Origin: Chloroflexota bacterium | GTDB lineage: Bacteria > Chloroflexota > Dehalococcoidia > Lucifugimonadales > Lucifugimonadaceae | Length of the DNA stretch: 64,000 nt | Direction: 5' to 3' | Assembly (NCBI GenBank): GCA_002717385.1 | Contig: PBDR01000030.1 | Location: 1 to 64,000, forward strand | Shown: piece after piece, positions 8,392-16,749 of the stretch | Layout: each line of letters starts with the position of its first letter | Position numbering within the stretch: position 1 is the first letter of the stretch | Position numbers and translations under genes: made by a program | Notes under the pieces: generated by a model | Seen by the model: only the letters and a program-made list of their open reading frames with translations | Told to the model about the DNA's origin: nothing | Databases searched by the model: none

Positions 8392-9864
8392 ATGGAATTA
8401 GAACCAATCATAGGTTTAGAGGTACATACTCAATTGCTTACGAAAAGCAAAATGTTCTGCTTATGCGATGCAAACTATCAGATTGCTGAGCCAAATTCTA
8501 AGGTATGCCCAGTCTGCATGGCATTGCCAGGATCACTACCAGTAATAAACAGACAGGCAATTGAATTTGTAATTATGACTGGCTTAGCATTAAATTGTTC
8601 AATAAACGAGTTCACACAATTTGACCGAAAAAATTATGCATACCCTGACCTAGTTAAAGGCTATCAAATCTCTCAATATGACTTCCCTGTTGCCTACGAA
8701 GGTTTTCTTGAAATAGAAACAGATGATCAGCCCCATAGAATAGGAATTACCCGAGCCCACCTTGAAGAAGACGTTGCAAAAATGCAACACAATAATGACT
8801 CTACTAATGGTCACACGTTAATTGACTTGAATAGATGTGGAATTCCACTAATGGAAATCGTAAGTGAACCTGAGATATCCTCCCCTGAACAAGCTCGCGA
8901 ATATTTGATAAAACTTCAAAATATAGTGAGATACCTAGAAGTCAGCACCGGCGACATGGAAGAAGGAAGTTTTCGTTGTGACGCAAATATTTCTTTAAGA
9001 CCAAAGGGTTCAAAAACACTAGGTACAAAAGTTGAAATTAAAAACATGAACAGCTTTCGTTCAATACACAAAGCATTAACTTTTGAAATTAAAAGACAAA
9101 CCATTGCTATAAATAATAATGAGGTAATCATTCAGGAAACTCGCGGATGGGATGAAGAGAAGGAAATAACCTTCTCGCAAAGATCAAAAGAGTTTGCTCA
9201 TGATTATAGATATTTTCCTGAACCTGATCTTAAACCGATAAAAATATCTAAAGAGCACATAGAAAACCTTAAGTCATCATTACCGGAAATGCCACAAGAG
9301 CGTAGGGATAGACTTATTAAGAACTACAATCTCAGTGAATACAACGCTAAATTAATTACGAGCAACAAGGCTACTGCAGATTATTTTGAGGCTTGTTTGA
9401 CATCTCATAGCTCAAAAAGCTCACAACAAATTGAAATCGCAAAATCAATTGCTAATTGGATTAACACTGAGTTGGCAAAACTTTTAAATCAAACAAACAC
9501 CCCTATTGAAAATATCAAGATTTCACCAAAATCACTTATTAATTTACTAAATTTGATTGAAAAAGGTACAATAAATTCAACACAAGGGAAACAAGTCCTT
9601 GAAAAAATGTTTGATACTGGAAAATCTTCAGAACAAATTGTAGAAGAGGAAAATTTCTCTCAAATCAGTGACCTAGATTCAATCCGATCAATAGTAAAAG
9701 ATATAATTGTTCAACATCCCGATCCAGTACAGGATTATGCAAATGGCAAAGAAAATGCTATAGGATTTTTAGTTGGTCAAGTTATGAAAACTAGCAAAGG
9801 GAAGGCAGATCCAAAAATATCAAAATCTCTGTTAATCGAAGAAATTCTTTCCGGTACAAAATAG
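8392..9864 (+). CDS. gatB: Asp/Glu-tRNA(Asn/Gln) amidotransferase subunit B
   Basis: The tRNA-binding and kinase-like subunit of GatCAB, which phosphorylates and amidates Glu-tRNA(Gln) or Asp-tRNA(Asn). It starts ELEPIIGLEVHTQLLTKSKM. The zinc cysteines are C23, C25, C39 and C42. The signature DLNRCGIPLMEIVSEPE follows in the catalytic domain, and the C-terminal third is the YqeY-like tail domain that contacts tRNA. The length of 490 is normal. gatA and gatC are not in the window. secG follows 10 bases downstream. Confidence 0.95.
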   Translation: MELEPIIGLEVHTQLLTKSKMFCLCDANYQIAEPNSKVCPVCMALPGSLPVINRQAIEFVIMTGLALNCSINEFTQFDRKNYAYPDLVKGYQISQYDFPVAYEGFLEIETDDQPHRIGITRAHLEEDVAKMQHNNDSTNGHTLIDLNRCGIPLMEIVSEPEISSPEQAREYLIKLQNIVRYLEVSTGDMEEGSFRCDANISLRPKGSKTLGTKVEIKNMNSFRSIHKALTFEIKRQTIAINNNEVIIQETRGWDEEKEITFSQRSKEFAHDYRYFPEPDLKPIKISKEHIENLKSSLPEMPQERRDRLIKNYNLSEYNAKLITSNKATADYFEACLTSHSSKSSQQIEIAKSIANWINTELAKLLNQTNTPIENIKISPKSLINLLNLIEKGTINSTQGKQVLEKMFDTGKSSEQIVEEENFSQISDLDSIRSIVKDIIVQHPDPVQDYANGKENAIGFLVGQVMKTSKGKADPKISKSLLIEEILSGTK

Positions 9865-9874
9865 GAGCTACCTA

Positions 9875-10096
9875 ATGTCAGTATACTTACACATATCTCA
9901 AATAATAGTCTCTGTAATGCTTATAGGAGTTATATTGCTTCAAACCAGAGGAGAGGGTTCCGGAATGTTCGGAGCTGGTGGAGGCAATTTTCGTGTAAGA
10001 ACTGGTATAGACCTACTTTTATTTCGATTGACTATTGCATTAACAATCATATTCATTGTTCTCTCCGTGATTGCGGTTCGCCTGTCTTCATTTTAG
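9875..10096 (+). CDS. secG: Preprotein translocase subunit SecG
   Basis: A 73-residue auxiliary subunit of the SecYEG channel. Two hydrophobic helices (about residues 5-22 and 48-70) flank the conserved loop LLQTRGEGSGMFGAGGG, the SecG hallmark. AGGAG at 9863-9867 overlaps the gatB stop codon, indicating translation coupled to gatB. The gene converges with the inositol-monophosphatase-family gene; no hairpin was seen between them. Confidence 0.93.
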   Translation: MSVYLHISQIIVSVMLIGVILLQTRGEGSGMFGAGGGNFRVRTGIDLLLFRLTIALTIIFIVLSVIAVRLSSF

Positions 10097-10120
10097 TGCC
10101 CTTATGACATCAAATATTAA

Positions 10121-10891
10121 TCAACCGATTTTCTCCATATAAGAAAATATTTGGTCAACTATGCCGTCCGTGCCTGCAATGACACCATTTTGCAAGGTAT
10201 TATGTGAATTAAAATTTAATTCACATCTATCGAGGTCTTTTACACTCCCACCAAGTATTTCAATTAAATGTACACCAGCTGCAATATCCCACTCATTTTT
10301 TGGTGAAAGACTTATAGCAGCATCCACATATCCAGCAGCAACCAATGCTAACTTGTAAGCTATTGAACCTATAGCAACAAGCCGGAAAGGAGCATTTTCT
10401 AATAAGTGTCCATACCCTTGCCATAAATCTGAACGAGAAATTGCAACGGTTGCCTCTGAAAGATTAGTGCATTTAGATAGAAATATCGGTTGACCATTCA
10501 GAGTTGGAGCAACGTCTTTAGATCCTAAAAATAAACTTCTTGTACTTGGATTGAGAATGCCTGCCGCTATCAGTGATCCATTATCAAAAAGTCCAATTGA
10601 AACTACCCACTCAGGCATTCCGTATATCAGACCTCTTGTGCCATCAATTGGATCCACTATCCAAACTTTACTTTTTTCTAATCTGATGAGATCGTCAAAA
10701 GTTTCTTCTGATAACCATCCCTCATTACCTTCAGGAAGATTTTTTTGTAAAAAATCATTAATCATATGATCAGCATCAGTGACAGGAGTTCCCTTACTAG
10801 ATTGGTATACAGAAATTTTCTTTGATCCTAAATTATCAATTAAATCTTGAACATCTTCTAGGACAGATTTTATGCGTTCTAAATCTCTCAT
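10121..10891 (-). CDS. Inositol monophosphatase-family phosphatase
   Basis: A Mg2+-dependent phosphatase of the IMPase superfamily, 256 residues from the ATG at 10891. A GTG at 10903 would add four residues; neither start has a clear ribosome binding site. Metal-binding residues are visible as TDADHMIN (38-45), EE at 62-63, DPIDGTRG at 80-87 and WDIAAGVHLIEILGG near the C-terminus. The family includes inositol-1-phosphatase, histidinol-phosphatase HisN and the nucleotidase CysQ, and the sequence does not decide between them. It is the last gene of the xdhC-to-IMPase operon. Confidence 0.88.
   Translation of the reverse strand: MRDLERIKSVLEDVQDLIDNLGSKKISVYQSSKGTPVTDADHMINDFLQKNLPEGNEGWLSEETFDDLIRLEKSKVWIVDPIDGTRGLIYGMPEWVVSIGLFDNGSLIAAGILNPSTRSLFLGSKDVAPTLNGQPIFLSKCTNLSEATVAISRSDLWQGYGHLLENAPFRLVAIGSIAYKLALVAAGYVDAAISLSPKNEWDIAAGVHLIEILGGSVKDLDRCELNFNSHNTLQNGVIAGTDGIVDQIFSYMEKIG
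10202..10226. repeat. 25-bp perfect palindrome inside the IMPase-family gene
   Basis: Arms of 12 bp (10202-10213 and 10215-10226) flank one central base. It is very AT-rich. It encodes part of the Leu-Asn-Phe-Asn-Ser stretch near the C-terminus of the protein. Confidence 0.9.
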
Positions 10892-10912
10892 ATAAATAAT
10901 CACTTTTTAAAT

Positions 10913-12292
10913 TTAATGAACAATTTTATCAGTATTAAAATTATTTCCAGGATCGATCATATATTTAATTTCTTTTAATAAATTATTCGTAGATCTCAGT
11001 TCTCTTGAAATTAAATGTCTTAATTTCAATCCTATCCCATGACAATACTCCATAGAGCCACCCATATCTTGAGCAATACTGAGAAGTTCATCAACTAGAA
11101 TAGGAAATTTATTCATTTCTCCATCAACTGTTATATTGTCATCTGAAAACATAAATGAAAAATAATCTGGACGTCCCCATAATGACCATTCGCGAATTAT
11201 CACATCTTGTTTCTCAAGAGTTTTTTTGGCAAATGTATAATAATCAATCACTTTCGACACTGGGATTGTTACATGAAGATAGTCACCAAACCAAGTATTT
11301 TGTTGGGGTTGCGTAGTATCACGAAATTTATATCTAATTGCCGAATCATGGCGATGCTCCCAGAATTCTTTCCCAATTGAATTGGGAAGTTTTAATCCCC
11401 CAGCATTTTTTACGATTTTATGAGTTCGAGTCAACTCAGCCATAACTTGTTCATTAAAACCCATAAAACCTACATGCAGAATTGTTCTTCGAGAATTCTC
11501 AATCGGATCGAATTCTTCGGCAAAATCCATAACTGCAGGAAATAAAGAAATATCATACATATTTTTGATGGCTTCAAATCCATGAATGAAACCATCAAAT
11601 TCATAGCTACGTATCTCAAATATTTCAGGTAGAGGAGGGGTATGAATCTTTGCTTTCGTTATTAAACCCAAGCTTCCTTCACTACCAACAAAAAGATTAG
11701 ATAGATTTGGACCTGAAGATTTTAACAGTCCCTTAGTTTCTATTATTTCTCCATCTGGAAGTACAACTTCTAATCCCAATACTTGCTCACCCATGCTACC
11801 AAATTTACCTGCGAGATATCCCATGCCATTAGTAGATATAGCTCCACCCACACTTGCTATCGGTCTGCTCCAGGGATCATGACCAAGCATCAATCCATGA
11901 TTCCTTAGCTTTTCATCAAATGTATCTAAAATCATTCCTGATCCAACAATTCCTATTTGACTGTCAAAATCTGCATTGAAATAAGAATTCATATTTGCTG
12001 TTGAAATAACAATCCCACCGTGTGTAGTGATAGCAGCACCCATAACGCCTGTTCCAGATCCAAAAGGTGTAACTGGAATAGCATTTTTACAAGCATAAGA
12101 AACAACTTTCGAAACCATTTCTGTGTCATGTGGAAAAACAACAACATCAGGATTAGGAAACTTCGTGAGGTCTAAATTAAAAGCTCTAAATTTGCCTAGA
12201 GCATCTTTTGAATGTTTTTTCAGAATATCTTCTTCAATAGAAATTTCAGATGGAGATAACATTTCATTTAAATCAGAAATCAATGAATTCAT
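10913..12292 (-). CDS. FAD-linked oxidase, GlcD/D-lactate dehydrogenase type
   Basis: A 459-residue FAD-dependent 2-hydroxyacid oxidase or dehydrogenase. The PCMH-type FAD-binding domain (about 40-215) carries PDVVVFPHDTEMVSKVV, VTPFGSGTGVMGA and SVGGAISTNGMGYLAGKFG. The FAD-oxidase C-terminal domain carries the conserved MEYCHGIGLK motif. Family members oxidise glycolate, D-lactate, D-2-hydroxyglutarate or act as alkyl-DHAP synthases; the substrate is not decided here. Its ATG overlaps the cysS stop by four bases (ATGA), so the two are translationally coupled. No separate GlcE/GlcF-like subunits are seen. Confidence 0.88.
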   Translation of the reverse strand: MNSLISDLNEMLSPSEISIEEDILKKHSKDALGKFRAFNLDLTKFPNPDVVVFPHDTEMVSKVVSYACKNAIPVTPFGSGTGVMGAAITTHGGIVISTANMNSYFNADFDSQIGIVGSGMILDTFDEKLRNHGLMLGHDPWSRPIASVGGAISTNGMGYLAGKFGSMGEQVLGLEVVLPDGEIIETKGLLKSSGPNLSNLFVGSEGSLGLITKAKIHTPPLPEIFEIRSYEFDGFIHGFEAIKNMYDISLFPAVMDFAEEFDPIENSRRTILHVGFMGFNEQVMAELTRTHKIVKNAGGLKLPNSIGKEFWEHRHDSAIRYKFRDTTQPQQNTWFGDYLHVTIPVSKVIDYYTFAKKTLEKQDVIIREWSLWGRPDYFSFMFSDDNITVDGEMNKFPILVDELLSIAQDMGGSMEYCHGIGLKLRHLISRELRSTNNLLKEIKYMIDPGNNFNTDKIVH

Positions 12293-13659
12293 GAAGATTT
12301 TAATCGCCAGTCTGTTCCAGACTCGTTATCTTCTAGAATAAAGCCAATCTCAGTCAATGAGTCTCTTATATGATCAGCCATAGAAAAATTCTTATTTACT
12401 CTCATCTCTTTTCTGATTTCCAGCAACAACTCGACAAGAGGTTCAGTTAACCCTGAAACATTTTTCGATTCATCTTCAAGAGTAAGGCCAAATATTTCCG
12501 TCATCTTTTTCAGGTGTTCTTGCCCTTTGTTTATCGAATGATTTTCATCTCTGGATTTATTAATTTCTCGAACCAGATCAAACATTATTCCCAATGCTTT
12601 CGGGGTATTCAAATCTTCCTGCATAGCTTGGCAAAATCTTAAGAAGTATTCTGAGCCGTCAAATACAGAATTTAAATCGTCGGCATTTCTTAAGTTTAAA
12701 GCTCCTTTTATACGATCTAACGCTCTATCTTGTGCGAGTATCCCTTCATTAGAATATGCCAAAGGGCTCCTGTAATGAGAACTTAAAAAAAACAACCTTA
12801 TCGTATCAGGATTTGAAAACTTTAAGGCCTCTTCTACTGTTACCAAATTCCCCAAAGATTTACTCATTTTACTTTCATGAATTTCCAAAAGACCATTATG
12901 CATCCAACATCTTACAAAAGGACTTTCACCACTGAAAGCCTCACTCTGAGCAATTTCATTTTCGTGGTGTGGAAATATTAAATCTTGTCCTCCCCCATGA
13001 ATATCAATTTTACTGCCTAAATATTTTAAAGACATTGCACTGCATTCTATATGCCATCCTGGACGTCCATTTCCCCAAGGGCTTTCCCAAGATGGTTCAC
13101 CCGGTTTTGCCTCTTTCCATAAAACAAAGTCCATAGGGTGTTCTTTATTTATTCCTGGATCAATCCTTGCACCTGCGTTCATCCCTTCTAGGGTTCTTTT
13201 TCCTAGCCTTCCATAATTCGAAAAATTTCTTACTCGGTAGTAAACATCACCACCTGAATCATAGGCATATTCCTTTTCAATTAATCCACTTATCATTTCA
13301 ATAATTGCAGGAATCTCTTCAGTAGCACGGGGATAATAATTTGCTCGAGCAATATTCAACCTATCCATAACATCAAAGTATTCAGCAATTCGTCGCTCGG
13401 CAATTTCTTTTACTGAAGTACCCTCATCGTTTGCAGCTGCGATTAATTTATCATCTATATCTGTAAAATTTTGAACATGCTGTACTGTGAATCCGGAAAA
13501 TTCCAAAAACCGTCTGAGAGTATCAAAATAAACATAACTCATAGCATGGCCAACATGGCTTGAAGAATAGGGAGTAACACCACAAACATACATAGAAATG
13601 GGTTCTAGCGTAGAATCGAAACTAACAACATCTCCCGATAGAGTATTATAAAGCTTCAT
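12289..13659 (-). CDS. cysS: Cysteinyl-tRNA synthetase
   Basis: A class I aminoacyl-tRNA synthetase that charges tRNA(Cys), 456 residues. C26 is the first zinc ligand and SHVGH at 34-38 is the HIGH motif. IDIHGGGQDLIFPHHENE and WMHNGLLEI surround the active site. KMSKS is at about residue 262. GAGGAG sits five bases before the chosen ATG; a TTG four codons earlier lies inside this ribosome binding site and is rejected. It overlaps ispF by 14 bases and the downstream oxidase by four, inside a tightly packed operon. Confidence 0.95.
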   Translation of the reverse strand: MKLYNTLSGDVVSFDSTLEPISMYVCGVTPYSSSHVGHAMSYVYFDTLRRFLEFSGFTVQHVQNFTDIDDKLIAAANDEGTSVKEIAERRIAEYFDVMDRLNIARANYYPRATEEIPAIIEMISGLIEKEYAYDSGGDVYYRVRNFSNYGRLGKRTLEGMNAGARIDPGINKEHPMDFVLWKEAKPGEPSWESPWGNGRPGWHIECSAMSLKYLGSKIDIHGGGQDLIFPHHENEIAQSEAFSGESPFVRCWMHNGLLEIHESKMSKSLGNLVTVEEALKFSNPDTIRLFFLSSHYRSPLAYSNEGILAQDRALDRIKGALNLRNADDLNSVFDGSEYFLRFCQAMQEDLNTPKALGIMFDLVREINKSRDENHSINKGQEHLKKMTEIFGLTLEDESKNVSGLTEPLVELLLEIRKEMRVNKNFSMADHIRDSLTEIGFILEDNESGTDWRLKSS

Positions 13660-14128
13660 TATTCTCCTCAATTAATATAACCGCTAACGATGCTATCCCT
13701 TCGCCAGAACCAATTACTCCAAGTTTATCATTTGTTTTAGATTTTATATTGACCTGATCATGTTTCAGGCTGAATAAATCAGCTATCGATAAACGAATTG
13801 TATTCATATGTTTCTTAAGTTTAGGTTCTTCAGCAATTATTGTAGCATCTAGGTTTACGATGCTCCATTTTTTATTTACAAGTTCTACAATTTTTCTCAC
13901 AAAATTTTTACTTTCAACATCTTTGTATCGGGAATCAGAAGATGGAAAATATTCTCCTAAATCTCCTAGGCCACTTGCTCCAAGGATTGCATCACAAATA
14001 GCGTGGAGAACAACATCACCATCGCTATGACCTAAAAGTCCTTTTTGATATTCAATTTGAACACCACCAAGAAACAACGGCCTATTTTCAACTAATCTAT
14101 GAATGTCGTACCCAAATCCAACCCTCAT
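13646..14128 (-). CDS. ispF: 2-C-methyl-D-erythritol 2,4-cyclodiphosphate synthase
   Basis: The fifth enzyme of the MEP isoprenoid pathway, which cyclises CDP-ME 2-phosphate to MEcPP with loss of CMP. MRVGFGYDIHR places zinc ligands at D8 and H10, with H42 in GDVVLHAI. SGLGDLGEYFP and the C-terminal SKTNDKLGVIGSGEGI are conserved. The length of 160 is typical. The ATG shares one base with the ispD stop (TAATG), so ispD and ispF are coupled, as in many bacteria. Confidence 0.96.
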   Translation of the reverse strand: MRVGFGYDIHRLVENRPLFLGGVQIEYQKGLLGHSDGDVVLHAICDAILGASGLGDLGEYFPSSDSRYKDVESKNFVRKIVELVNKKWSIVNLDATIIAEEPKLKKHMNTIRLSIADLFSLKHDQVNIKSKTNDKLGVIGSGEGIASLAVILIEENNEAL

Positions 14129-14829
14129 TAAATTTTCCCTTGTATTCTGTTCATAATGATTGATTCAGCAATTACTAAATCTTCAGGATATGTAATTTTT
14201 GGGTTTAAGTCCGGATTTCTCAAAATTTTTACTTTATTAGAAGAAAGCTCAAGTAAAGTAGCCTCATCTGTAAACATCCCAGAATGAGAAAATTTACCAT
14301 ACGCAGACTTTAAAAGATCCATTCTGAAAACCTGTGGCGTTTGTGCTAAAACCAAAGAATCGCGATTCAATGTTTCTACAATCTCATCCTTTGAATCGAT
14401 CCTTTTCACTGTGTCAGTAGTATTTCCCACAGGTATTGCTGCTCCAACATCTTTCGCTTTTTTAATTACATTTTTTAATAAATCCATAGTTATACATGGT
14501 CGGGCTGCATCATGTATGACAACCCAATCAACATTACAGAGAGCTTGAATACCGATCCAAACAGAATCCATCCGATGAAGACCACCTTTCATAACCTTCC
14601 AATTAGAAGGCCAAGTAGATTCGGAATCTAAAAGTCTCTTCCCATATTCAATATTTTCATTTGAAAGTACCAAAACTAGTTCATCAATTTTTTTATACTT
14701 GGCCATAATATCCAAGGAATAAGCAAGAACAGGTCGATCAATTATTCTGGAAAATATTTTATCTATTCCGTGCATCCTGTTGCTACTTCCTGCACCAACG
14801 ATTATTGCTCCTAACTTGCCATTTATCAT
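14128..14829 (-). CDS. ispD: 2-C-methyl-D-erythritol 4-phosphate cytidylyltransferase
   Basis: Transfers CMP to MEP in isoprenoid synthesis, 233 residues. The nucleotide loop VGAGSSNRMHGIDK lies at residues 11-24. VVIHDAARPCIT and IPVGNTTDTVKRI are family signatures, followed by a TPQVFRMDLL segment. The gene lies directly next to the MobA-like transferase gene with no gap and overlaps ispF. Together they supply MEP-pathway intermediates. Confidence 0.95.
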   Translation of the reverse strand: MINGKLGAIIVGAGSSNRMHGIDKIFSRIIDRPVLAYSLDIMAKYKKIDELVLVLSNENIEYGKRLLDSESTWPSNWKVMKGGLHRMDSVWIGIQALCNVDWVVIHDAARPCITMDLLKNVIKKAKDVGAAIPVGNTTDTVKRIDSKDEIVETLNRDSLVLAQTPQVFRMDLLKSAYGKFSHSGMFTDEATLLELSSNKVKILRNPDLNPKITYPEDLVIAESIIMNRIQGKI

Positions 14830-15444
14830 TTAAGCTCCAATATTCCTCTCTTGAATACTTAAAGCATATAAATAATCTTCAGGAGTATTAATATCGACTC
14901 TAACAATTGGATCATCTACTTTCATAACATTAATGCGATGCAAGTATTTTTTTACGACACTTCGAATCCCGTGGCTTTTTTCATCAATTTTGGAAATTTC
15001 TTCAAATAATATTTTGTCAAAGATTAATGGATGACCACCTCTACCTTGATAACTTGGATGAGTTATCATTGCTTCTGAGTTTCTATGTAAATTCAGTAAA
15101 TCACGAATTAAATTCGATGGTCTGGGCTGATCGACAGCCAAAAGAATCAAAGTGTCAGCGTCAACAGAAACATTTTCAAGACCCTTGATTATAGAAGTGG
15201 TTTTCCCCCTCCAATAATCAGGATTTTCTATAATGTGCAGTTTCCCTGAATGATTGTTCAATACTGAAAGAAATTCACTAACGTAATGCCCTAATACTAC
15301 AATTATTTCAGATACACCCGCATCTTGAAGGGAACTTATTTGGCTTTCTATCAAAGTATGCCCACCCCAATCAAGTAATCCCTTTGGGGTATGCATGCGA
15401 GAAGATTCTCCAGCTGCTAACAGAATTCCGGAAACGTTACCCAT
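14830..15444 (-). CDS. MobA/MocA-like nucleotidyltransferase (molybdenum-cofactor type)
   Basis: A 204-residue GT-A-fold nucleotidyltransferase related to MobA and MocA, which attach GMP or CMP to molybdopterin. ILLAAGESSRMHTPKGLLDW (residues 7-26) is the NTP-binding loop. LLAVDQPRPS replaces the usual D-x-P metal motif region, and GRGGHPLIF is a conserved MocA-type segment. GAGGT lies before the ATG. It follows xdhC by six bases, and the XdhC-MocA pairing supports cytidylylation of cofactor for a xanthine-dehydrogenase-family enzyme. No such hydroxylase is in the window. Confidence 0.85.
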   Translation of the reverse strand: MGNVSGILLAAGESSRMHTPKGLLDWGGHTLIESQISSLQDAGVSEIIVVLGHYVSEFLSVLNNHSGKLHIIENPDYWRGKTTSIIKGLENVSVDADTLILLAVDQPRPSNLIRDLLNLHRNSEAMITHPSYQGRGGHPLIFDKILFEEISKIDEKSHGIRSVVKKYLHRINVMKVDDPIVRVDINTPEDYLYALSIQERNIGA

Positions 15445-15450
15445 ATTACC

Positions 15451-16608
15451 TCATCGTACTAACGCTTGATGGAATCCTCCAACCGGGTTTTGAGGTTTTA
15501 AAGCTTTTTCCTTTGCCTTCTTAAACAAGCGATCACTCATTTTCATCGGACTTCCATCGCCACCAAATCGAAACATTTGAATTTCAGATAGTATACTAAG
15601 AGCAATCTCTTCAGGAGTTCGACCACCGATGCTAAGCCCGACAGGTGCACGAACTGATTTAATGCGTTCTTCAGAAATTCCTTTGCGAAATAACTCTTCA
15701 AAAATCATTAAGCTTTTTCGTTTACTTCCTAACAATCCAACATAACGAGCATCCGTTTTTACTGCAACTTCAGTAGCTAAGTCATCATATTGGTGTCCGC
15801 GCGTAGCAATAATGATGAAACTATTAGAATTAATCGATACTTTATTAACCCAATTTCCATAGGAGCTAACAATGGTTTCTTCTGCCATAGGAAACCGATC
15901 TTTGTTCGAAAATTCTTTTCTGTCGTCAACCACATAAACTTGAAAACCGAAAGGAATCGACAAGTCTGCTAACGCTTTTGATATGTGCCCTCCACCAAGA
16001 AGAAAAAGTTGAGGAGGAGTAGTGAATGCTTCAATGAACACTTCAATACCTTTACCAATTTTTAAGATTGTATTTTTCCCATGAACCATTAGATCATTTG
16101 AAACACTAAGGAGTGCATTATCAATATCAGCATCTCCTAAGCTTTCACTGAGTGTACTATCTGCATATATAAAAACTCGTGATCCGGTTCGAATCGAAGA
16201 ATTTCGAGGAGCTTTGGTAACTGAAGCCATTGCAATTGCAGATCCTCCTTCATAGGCATCTACAATCTTTTCTAAATCTTCAATTATTGCATCCGGCTTA
16301 ATTGGATCGAGAAGAAAATACATTGTGCCACCACAAACTAACCCATCTCGAGCAGCAATATCTTCGTTAAGAAAATAATTTTTATACTGAGCAGGCCCTC
16401 CACTCTGAAGAAGTTCTTTTGCAGCAAACCATATATCTCCTTCTACACATCCGCCTCCTAAGGTTCCCACTCCACTACCATCTTGACGAACAAGTAATTT
16501 AGCACCAGGTTTTTGAGGTGTAGATCCTTTGGTCCCCACTACAGTAGCGATAACACAATTTTGATCTTTTTTTAAAACTTCAAGTGTTTCCTTATATACT
16601 TCATACAT
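15451..16608 (-). CDS. xdhC: XdhC/CoxI-family protein
   Basis: A molybdenum-cofactor handling protein that stabilises and sulfurates cofactor for xanthine-dehydrogenase or CO-dehydrogenase-family enzymes. The N-terminal XdhC/CoxI domain contains VGTKGSTPQKPGAKLLV and LGGGCVEGDIW. The C-terminal Rossmann-like domain contains LFLLGGGHISKALADL and VYVVDDRKEF. The length of 385 fits the two-domain form. GGAGA precedes the ATG, and a TATAAT lies upstream on this strand. It heads the seven-gene minus operon and fits with modABC as part of molybdenum metabolism. Confidence 0.92.
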   Translation of the reverse strand: MYEVYKETLEVLKKDQNCVIATVVGTKGSTPQKPGAKLLVRQDGSGVGTLGGGCVEGDIWFAAKELLQSGGPAQYKNYFLNEDIAARDGLVCGGTMYFLLDPIKPDAIIEDLEKIVDAYEGGSAIAMASVTKAPRNSSIRTGSRVFIYADSTLSESLGDADIDNALLSVSNDLMVHGKNTILKIGKGIEVFIEAFTTPPQLFLLGGGHISKALADLSIPFGFQVYVVDDRKEFSNKDRFPMAEETIVSSYGNWVNKVSINSNSFIIIATRGHQYDDLATEVAVKTDARYVGLLGSKRKSLMIFEELFRKGISEERIKSVRAPVGLSIGGRTPEEIALSILSEIQMFRFGGDGSPMKMSDRLFKKAKEKALKPQNPVGGFHQALVR

Positions 16609-16637
16609 AAGTTTGATTCTCCAAAATACAACTATTC

Positions 16638-16643
16638 ATTATA
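16638..16643 (-). promoter_or_regulatory. Candidate -10 box for the xdhC operon
   Basis: A perfect TATAAT on the minus strand, about 30 bases upstream of the xdhC ATG in the divergent region. No good -35 match is visible at 16-18 bases, so it is a weak call. Confidence 0.4.
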
Positions 16644-16715
16644 ATCTCTTGTCCATTAAGTACATTTTAACATGTAAGTAAAGTTTTTCCCCAATAATAT
16701 AAAGTCATAATATAG

Positions 16716-16721
16716 TATAAT
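16716..16721 (+). promoter_or_regulatory. Candidate -10 box for fumC
   Basis: A perfect TATAAT 28 bases upstream of the fumC ATG, within an AT-rich tract. No convincing -35 was found. Confidence 0.4.
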
Positions 16722-16749
16722 CAACAGAACTACATTTTCGGAGGGGATT

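Noticed and set aside
11370-11388. 19-bp palindrome (9-bp arms) in the FAD oxidase gene
   Set aside because: Arms of nine bases are expected a few times by chance in AT-rich DNA of this length.
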